Source: Paenibacillus_AB sp036577625 (lineage in GTDB: Bacteria > Bacillota > Bacilli > Paenibacillales > NBRC-103111). Taken from it: 64,000 nucleotides of DNA. Both the position numbers and the translations under genes were made by a program. The stretch lies in contig NZ_JARBDC010000085.1 in NCBI RefSeq assembly GCF_036577625.1, positions 40,093-104,092 of the forward strand, in the 5' to 3' direction. Of this stretch, positions 59,702 through 64,000 are shown one piece after another. Below the pieces are notes generated by a model. It ran no database searches and had not been told where the DNA came from. It saw only the letters and a program-made list of their open reading frames with translations. Within the stretch, counting starts at the first letter, position 1, and each line of letters starts with the position of its first letter.

Positions 59702-59742
59702 TATAGTAAATTAAGCATAGTACAATCGAATTTTCGTGTCAA
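59702..59742 (-). promoter_or_regulatory. Promoter(s) for SBP-6
   Basis: On the minus strand TTGACA is followed after 17 bp by TATGCT, and further on by a consensus TATAAT. Either or both can serve, reading toward the lipoprotein gene. Confidence 0.65.
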
Positions 59743-59760
59743 TACGTCTCTTCTTGTTTA

Positions 59761-59973
59761 ACTTCGGAGCGGGAAGCGATATGGCGGAAGCTGATCGAGC
59801 TGGAGCCGAACGCGGAAACGTACTACGACGAGCTGTTCCGGCTGCTGGCGGATGCGGGCAGCGCCGACGCCGTCCGCAAGCTGTACGAGGAGCTGCGGGA
59901 TCGGCTTCGCAAAGATTGGGGCGTCGCGCCGTCCGAACGGATCGCGCGCTTTGTCGAGCGATTCGGGCCGTAG
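59761..59973 (+). pseudogene. Remnant of a BTAD (SARP/response-regulator-type) activator domain
   Basis: The frame reads SEREAIWRKLIELEPNAETY, YDELFRLLADAGSADAVRKL, YEELRDRLRKDWGVAPSERI, ARFVERFGP and stop. This is the C-terminal end of a bacterial transcriptional activator domain (tetratricopeptide-like helices ending in GVxPS). No start codon or upstream part of such a gene is present, so it is a 3' fragment left by deletion. Confidence 0.6.
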
Positions 59974-60114
59974 AGCCGTAGAGCCGTATGCGTGCGGCGG
60001 CGTTCCGATTGCGAGGCTTTGCTGCTTAACCCGTTTTTGTTTGGAGTAGCAACGACACGCTCGTGCCTTCCGTTGCTTAGTATGCCGTCCCGCCGTATCT
60101 GAGGGGATGGAGCA

Positions 60115-60310
60115 AAATTAACGGGAAAACCTCCCGTACATTTTATCGTTTTCCCCGCTGCCGGCCGTATTTGCAGGAAAACCTCCCGATAAATTCGCCC
60201 AAATCGTGCGTGTGGTCGTCGAGTCGCAGATTTAGCGGGAGCTTTTCCAGTTAAAGTGAAGCGTCATCTACTCGGTGACGAATTAACGGGAGCTTTTCCG
60301 GTTATATGGC
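60115..60310. repeat. Palindromic GGGAAAACCTCCC-type repeats, four units
   Basis: TAACGGGAAAACCTCCCGTA, TTGCAGGAAAACCTCCCGAT, TTAGCGGGAGCTTTTCCAG and TTAACGGGAGCTTTTCCGG, in both orientations. Related to the cluster at 24255-24455. Confidence 0.6.
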
Positions 60311-60329
60311 GAGAGGATTTCGGCGAGCA

Positions 60330-60720
60330 AGTTTGGCAGGTTAGGGCAGGATACAGCCGAGTGCAGCAGAATAGAGCAAGCGGGGACGGTAAAGCAGAGA
60401 CGTTCGGGTCAGAGTCACTGAGTAGAGCAGGTCGGAGCAGGTTAGAGTAGAGTAGAGTAGAGTAGTGTAGAGTAGAGTAGAGTAGAGTAGAGTAGGCCGG
60501 AGCAGGTTAGATCAGAACTGAATACAGCCGGGCTAGGCCGGAGAGGTCGGAGCAGGCCGGAGCTGATTAGAACGATGCAGAACCGGTCAGAGTGGGGGGG
60601 GGGGGGAACAGAGCGGAGTCGAGCAGAGTTGGCCGGCTTTATTCAGACCAGAGCTAATCAGGTCCGAGCCGAGTACAGCCGAGCAGGGCAAAACCGGTCA
60701 AAACCGGGCAAACCCGCCAG
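60330..60720. repeat. Low-complexity GAGTA/GAGC tract with G-homopolymer
   Basis: A run of about ten AGAGT units (60446-60496) sits inside a longer purine-rich tract of degenerate GGAGCAGGT, CAGAGC and AGCCGA words; 13 consecutive G lie at 60594-60606. Confidence 0.85.
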
Positions 60721-60784
60721 ATGCCCAACCAAATCCCGGGGCTCGCTCCGCACGCGAGCGCCTCGGCCAAGTCCGCGCCCGCCA

Positions 60785-60814
60785 TTGACAATCCCGCATA
60801 AACGCATGCATAAT
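60785..60814 (+). promoter_or_regulatory. Promoter of the permease gene
   Basis: TTGACA (60785-60790), 18-bp spacer, CATAAT (60809-60814), 82 bp before the start. Confidence 0.6.
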
Positions 60815-60895
60815 GACAAGAATACACAGCTTAACCGGCCTTCTACTTATTACCGGCAAGCTGAATCACCAGCTCATGCAATGGAAAGGGTCATC

Positions 60896-62203
60896 ATGAA
60901 ACGTACGACACAGCTTGAAACCTTTCTGGGCGGCTTGCAGTGGCTTTTTTTTATGTTTGCCAACACCGTCGTCGTTCCTTTGTCGATCGGCGCCGCGTAC
61001 GATTTGTCCGGCGCGGAAATCGCCGCCGCCCTGCAAAGGTCGTTTTTGATTACCGGCGCCGCCTGCTTGCTTCAAGTCGCGATCGGTCACCGCTACCCGC
61101 TGCTGGAGGGGCACTCCGGGATGTGGTGGGGGATGCTGCTCGGCATGGCCGCGTCGGCGCCGTCGCTCGGCTTGTCGCTCGCCGGATTGGGGGGAGCGCT
61201 TTCCCTCGGCATTATCGCCGCCGGCCTGCTGACGTTCGTCATCGGAGCTACCGGCTTCAGCGGAGTGCTGTCGCGGCTGTTCGGCCCCGTCGTCACCTGC
61301 GTCTACTTGTTTTTGCTCGCGCTCCAGCTGACGCTCATTTTTTTCAAAGGCATGATCGGTTACGTGCCCGGACACCCGGTTCGAGCCGACGTACTCGTCT
61401 TGTCCGTACTGGTCGCCGTTCTCGTCATCGTCGTGCAGACGAAGGGCAAAGGCGCGGTGCGCAATTACGCGGTTTTGATCGGAATCGCCGCCGGGTGGAT
61501 CGCCTATGCGGCATGGATCGCCGAACCGGCAGCCGAAAGCGCGGGGGGAGGCGGCGCTTCGCTGTTTCGGCTGTTCCCGTGGGGGGCGCCCAATCTGGAA
61601 TGGGGCGTGTTCTTGACCGCGATGGTGACGGGCCTGCTTAACGCGTCCAACAATTTGGCCGCTATCCGCGGCGCCGACGAGCTGTACGGCCGCCGTTCGG
61701 ACGGCGCCGCCTACCGCCGGTCGTTTATGCTGACGGGCGGCTTCACGTCGCTGGCCGGCCTGTTCGGCCTCGTGCCGTACGCGCCGTTCACTTCGACGCT
61801 CGGGTTTTTGCAGACGACCGGCCTGCTGAAGCGGGCGCCGTTTCTGCTCGGCGCGGCGATATTTCTCGTCATCGGCCTCGTGCCGCCGCTCGGGGCCCAC
61901 CTGTCGGCGATGCCGATGAGCGTCGCCCAGGCGGTATTGTTCGTCGCGTATTGGCCGCTGTTCGGGTCGGCGCTTCGGGCCGCGTCGGCCATTCCGTTTA
62001 CGAGCGGCATCGTGTACCGGCTGGGAGGACCGGTCATCGTGGGCGTATCGCTCATGAACATCCCGGCGGAGGCGTTTCTCGGCTTGCCGCCGCTCGTTCG
62101 GCCGCTGCTCGGCAACGGGCTGCTGATGGGGGTCCTTATAGCGGTCATAACGGAAAATATATTCGCGTCCAGCCGAACGTCCGTCCCGGAGAGCGGCGGT
62201 TAA
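60896..62203 (+). CDS. NCS2-family uracil/xanthine/purine permease
   Basis: A 435-residue membrane protein with about 12-14 helices of the nucleobase:cation symporter-2 family. Typical segments are LQWLFFMFANTVVVPLSIGA (TM1), HRYPLLEGHSGMWWGMLLGM, ATGFSGVLSRLFGPVVTCVY and GLVPYAPFTSTLGFLQTTGL. It imports a nucleobase (uracil, xanthine or hypoxanthine) with protons; the exact substrate is not readable. GGAAAGGG lies six bases before the ATG at 60896; the frame extends back to 60575 through the low-complexity tract, which is not coding. Its end overlaps the convergent KamA gene by four bases. Confidence 0.85.
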   Translation: MKRTTQLETFLGGLQWLFFMFANTVVVPLSIGAAYDLSGAEIAAALQRSFLITGAACLLQVAIGHRYPLLEGHSGMWWGMLLGMAASAPSLGLSLAGLGGALSLGIIAAGLLTFVIGATGFSGVLSRLFGPVVTCVYLFLLALQLTLIFFKGMIGYVPGHPVRADVLVLSVLVAVLVIVVQTKGKGAVRNYAVLIGIAAGWIAYAAWIAEPAAESAGGGGASLFRLFPWGAPNLEWGVFLTAMVTGLLNASNNLAAIRGADELYGRRSDGAAYRRSFMLTGGFTSLAGLFGLVPYAPFTSTLGFLQTTGLLKRAPFLLGAAIFLVIGLVPPLGAHLSAMPMSVAQAVLFVAYWPLFGSALRAASAIPFTSGIVYRLGGPVIVGVSLMNIPAEAFLGLPPLVRPLLGNGLLMGVLIAVITENIFASSRTSVPESGG

Positions 62204-63408
62204 TCCGCTTGCTCCCGCGCTTTCGCTCTCGGCTCGGGGGTCGCCCGTTTCCGCCGCTGCGGCATATCCGGCAGCTCGTTGACGGAGACGATGCCGGCCG
62301 TCTTTTTGCGCGGCTTCGTCCACAGCTTTTCGCTGCCCGGCAGGTCGTCGAACCAGGAGGCGTCCTTCGGGCAGTCCAGCACCATGAACTTGCCGTACTC
62401 GTCGTCGCGCGACTGATGATATTTCAAATACGCCTTGCCGTCCTCGATCGCGAGAATTTCGATTTTGCCGGACGTGTGGCTCATCGACAGCCGGATGCGC
62501 TTGCCGAGTCCCGACGTCCGCGCCTTCGCCTCCTCGACGATCCGGTACGCTTCCTCCAGCGTCAGAACGAAATCGCGGTTGCCGGCGACGGGACGATTGA
62601 TGAAAAAGTAGTAGGGCGTAACGCCGGCCCACGACAGCCGGTCGAGCAGCTCGCCGAGCACGGCCGGATCGTCGTTGATCCCTTTCAGCACGGGCGTCTG
62701 GTTGACGACGATCGCGCCGGCGTCGTGGAGCGCCTCGAAGCCGCGGCGCGCCTCGGGCGTAATTTCGCGGGGATGGTTAATGTGCGCCATGACGTAAATG
62801 CGCCGCTCGGCGTCGGAAAATTCGCGAATCGTCTCCAGCAGCTCCCCGTCCTCGTAAATGCGCATCGGGTTGAACACCGGCAGCTTCGAGCCGAGCCGAA
62901 TGATTTTCACATGCTCCATCTCCCGCAGCCTTTGCAAAATCGACCGCAGCTTCGGCGTGGCCAAAATCAGACTGTCGCCGCCGGTCAGCAGCACGTTGTT
63001 GATTTCGGGATGCTTCGCGATATAGGCGAGACCCGGCTCGACGTCGGACATCGCTTCCTTCACGTCGTTGCGGAACAGCCGTTTGCGGAAGCAGTACCGG
63101 CAGTACGCGCCGCACACTTCGGAGACGATCAGCAGGGCGGTCGTCCGGTATTTGTGCTGGCAGCCCGGAACGACGTAGTTCGTATCCTCGTCCGAAGCGT
63201 CCCACCGGCCGTATTCCGCAAGCTCGCCCTCGTTCGGAATGACGAGCTTGCGGATCGGATCGGCCGGATCGTCCCAGTCGATCAAGTTCAAGTAATAGTC
63301 GTTTACGCGAAAAACGAACTTTTCCGTAATCGCCTTGAGCTTCTCCCGTTCCTGCTCCGGTATCCGCGTCAATTTCCCGATGTCCGTCATGTACTTAGGC
63401 TGCGCCAT
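62200..63408 (-). CDS. KamA-family radical SAM protein (lysine 2,3-aminomutase-like)
   Basis: A 402-residue radical S-adenosylmethionine enzyme. The iron-sulfur motif is Cys99-x3-Cys103-x2-Cys106 in SEVCGAYCRYCFRKRLFRND, followed by family segments NNVLLTGGDSLIL, IRLGSKLPVFNPMRI and YVMAHINHPREITPEA, and NQTPVLKGINDDPAVLGELL. The C-terminal part (LGKRIRLSMSHTSGKIEILA) lacks the usual GGGGK-like PLP-lysine segment of true lysine 2,3-aminomutases, so the reaction may differ. GGGAGG precedes the ATG. It is the only gene downstream of the c-di-AMP riboswitch on this strand. Confidence 0.85.
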   Translation of the reverse strand: MAQPKYMTDIGKLTRIPEQEREKLKAITEKFVFRVNDYYLNLIDWDDPADPIRKLVIPNEGELAEYGRWDASDEDTNYVVPGCQHKYRTTALLIVSEVCGAYCRYCFRKRLFRNDVKEAMSDVEPGLAYIAKHPEINNVLLTGGDSLILATPKLRSILQRLREMEHVKIIRLGSKLPVFNPMRIYEDGELLETIREFSDAERRIYVMAHINHPREITPEARRGFEALHDAGAIVVNQTPVLKGINDDPAVLGELLDRLSWAGVTPYYFFINRPVAGNRDFVLTLEEAYRIVEEAKARTSGLGKRIRLSMSHTSGKIEILAIEDGKAYLKYHQSRDDEYGKFMVLDCPKDASWFDDLPGSEKLWTKPRKKTAGIVSVNELPDMPQRRKRATPEPRAKAREQAD

Positions 63409-63541
63409 TGCTCATACCTCCCGATTTTCGTATCGATTTGATCTATATGATCCCCGATCGCGGCGCCTCTCGAGCGGCGTCGTTTGGAACGGGGGAAAGC
63501 GCGTCCATCCTCCCGGCGTTGGTTTAAATATTATTTTACAA

Positions 63542-63569
63542 ATCATACATTTAAAGGATATTCGGACAA
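63542..63569 (-). promoter_or_regulatory. Possible own promoter of the KamA-family gene
   Basis: Minus-strand TTGTCC (63564-63569), 16-bp spacer and TATGAT (63542-63547), downstream of the riboswitch terminator. Confidence 0.4.
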
Positions 63570-63574
63570 AACGA

Positions 63575-63626
63575 AAAGACCCGGCCCGGAGGAAGGAAAG
63601 GCAAAGCCTCCGGATACAGGGTCTTT
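63575..63626 (-). terminator. Second minus-strand hairpin downstream of the riboswitch
   Basis: AAAGACCC (63575-63582) and GGGTCTTT (63619-63626) pair and enclose GAGG/CCTC; on the minus strand it is followed by TCGTTTTGTC. Confidence 0.6.
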
Positions 63627-63631
63627 AATCC

Positions 63632-63668
63632 GAAAAAAACGCAAAAAGACCCTGTTTGCGGGTCAAAA
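63632..63668 (-). terminator. Riboswitch expression platform: terminator with competing antiterminator
   Basis: On the minus strand GACCC/GGGTC (63660-63664 with 63648-63652) forms a short stem followed by TTTTTGCGTTTTTTT. The sequence GGGTCAAAA at 63660-63668 can instead pair with TTTTGACCC at 63686-63694, which would prevent the terminator. Mutually exclusive stems are expected of a riboswitch. Confidence 0.65.
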
Positions 63669-63698
63669 ATGGCGAATGATTGACGTTTTGACCCATCT

Positions 63699-63826
63699 GC
63701 TGCTGACGAGGTTAGCTGACGGACTCGGGAAGATGGTTCCCTACGAGGATGCGCGGCATCGCTCGACTCGCCCCAAAAACTTGGTTCCCCCGCTTTCCGA
63801 TCCAAAGAATCGGAAATTAAGCGTAA
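63699..63826 (-). ncRNA. c-di-AMP riboswitch (ydaO/yuaA element)
   Basis: Read on the minus strand, the conserved ydaO words appear in order: ACGCTTAAT, AAGCGGGGGAACCAAG, TTGGGGCGAGTC, TTCCCGAGTCCGTCAGC and TAACCTCGTCAGC. These match the known c-di-AMP aptamer. It has its own promoter just upstream and a terminator/antiterminator just downstream. Such elements usually switch genes off when c-di-AMP is high. The next gene on the strand is the KamA-family gene, about 290 bases further, which is not a typical ydaO target. Confidence 0.87.
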
Positions 63827-63830
63827 TGAA

Positions 63831-63859
63831 ATTGTAATGAATGCCGGCCGGAATGTCAA
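63831..63859 (-). promoter_or_regulatory. Promoter of the c-di-AMP riboswitch transcript
   Basis: Minus strand TTGACA (63854-63859), 17-bp spacer, TACAAT (63831-63836). It lies 27 bp from the insertion-sequence end at 63887. Confidence 0.85.
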
Positions 63860-63886
63860 GCAAATGTTTCCATCGTGTTGTTCGTC

Positions 63887-64000
63887 TGTGATAATGTCAT
63901 ACCATAACTGTTCTGAGATAATGTCACTATGGGACAGGAGACAATTACACTGACAGAAGACGAATGGAACAAGGTGAGAATCGTTGAAAAAATATTGGAG
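63887..64000 (+). mobile_element. Left end of an insertion sequence (ISNCY-like), cut by window edge
   Basis: TGTGATAATGTCAT at 63887 looks like a terminal inverted repeat; GATAATGTCA is repeated at 63917. A transposase frame starts 42 bases in. The right end lies outside the window, so limits and class are tentative. Confidence 0.5.
63929..64000 (+). CDS. Transposase N-terminus (ISNCY-like), partial
   Basis: The 24 visible codons read MGQETITLTEDEWNKVRIVE and KILE to the window edge. The pattern LTxxExxxxxIVxxILE is the start of the helix-turn-helix that opens transposases of this class, which continue with a resolvase-like HTH and an rve catalytic domain. GGGACAGG-like sequence precedes it but the ATG at 63929 has only a weak site. 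Identification rests on 24 residues and on the repeat at its left. Confidence 0.5.
   Translation, partial: MGQETITLTEDEWNKVRIVEKILE

Larger units (their letters stand above)
59974..60784. other. Repeat-rich intergenic region without genes
   Basis: Contains the GGGAAAACCTCCC-type repeats at 60115-60310 and the GAGTA/GAGC low-complexity tract at 60330-60720. Confidence 0.7.

Noticed and set aside
60575..60895. N-terminal extension of the permease through the low-complexity tract
   Set aside because: Low-complexity translation, and the promoter lies inside it.
63484..63837. Plus-strand 117-codon frame
   Set aside because: It crosses two hairpins and the c-di-AMP riboswitch in antisense and has no ribosome binding site.
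1..64000. tRNA, rRNA, CRISPR arrays, prophage or replication origin
   Set aside because: No cloverleaf, rRNA signature, regularly spaced direct repeats with unique spacers, phage structural cluster or DnaA-box cluster was seen.

Overview
The window looks like chromosomal DNA from a GC-rich, spore-forming Firmicute of the Paenibacillaceae type (Paenibacillus or Cohnella-like). This is an inference. It rests on strong AGGAGG-type ribosome binding sites, an LPXTG adhesin with a sortase, a PdaA-type spore cortex deacetylase, ykuD/ydaO-style leader RNAs, and many lipoprotein solute-binding proteins paired with AraC regulators. No rRNA, tRNA or CRISPR array was seen.

Layout. 1-7.8 kb: the start of a MocR/GntR regulator (cut by the left edge), a small membrane protein, tandem c-di-GMP-I riboswitches in front of a secreted transglutaminase-like protein, a large LPKTG adhesin, its sortase and an orphan ECF sigma factor. 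8-16.5 kb: a glycoside-hydrolase-like protein, a GntR regulator fused to a solute-binding domain, and a divergent solute-binding lipoprotein plus a toroid-type enzyme. 17-24 kb: AraC regulator, FAD oxidoreductase, solute-binding lipoprotein, Tat-exported beta-helix protein. 24-31 kb: a truncated DUF1805 gene, pdaA, a UvrA paralogue, a DUF2935 protein and a 14-TM exporter. 31-44.4 kb: another FAD oxidoreductase / solute-binding protein / toroid / AraC unit, a cupin remnant, a LacI regulator, two Gfo/Idh/MocA dehydrogenases, a sugar isomerase-like TIM barrel and a further FAD oxidoreductase. 44.9-53.6 kb: two tandem solute-binding proteins, a second Tat beta-helix protein, a PhyH-type dioxygenase, a fourth FAD oxidoreductase and a third AraC regulator. 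53.9-59.5 kb: a beta-gamma-crystallin-like protein, a secreted cupredoxin fusion, an ECF sigma/anti-sigma pair, a small membrane protein and a sixth solute-binding protein. 60-64 kb: repeats, a purine/uracil-type permease, a KamA-family radical SAM protein, a c-di-AMP riboswitch and the left end of an insertion sequence.

How it works together. The left end is a c-di-GMP-controlled surface-attachment locus. The dominant theme of the rest is glycan sensing and catabolism: six paralogous solute-binding lipoproteins, all carrying a YPKDGMTW-like motif, recur with cytosolic PF12831-type flavoproteins, Tat-exported beta-helix proteins, (alpha/alpha) toroid enzymes and one-component regulators, yet there is not a single ABC permease or ATPase gene among them. 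This repeated permease-less module is the most interesting feature of the window. Gfo/Idh/MocA dehydrogenases and a xylose-isomerase-like TIM barrel fit oxidation/epimerisation of the released sugars, but the substrate cannot be read from sequence.

Intergenic DNA is rich in repeats (18-bp tandem array, GAGTA microsatellite, palindromic elements) and gene remnants (yunC-like, phosphomannose-isomerase-like cupin, BTAD domain), which suggests an accessory region with turnover.
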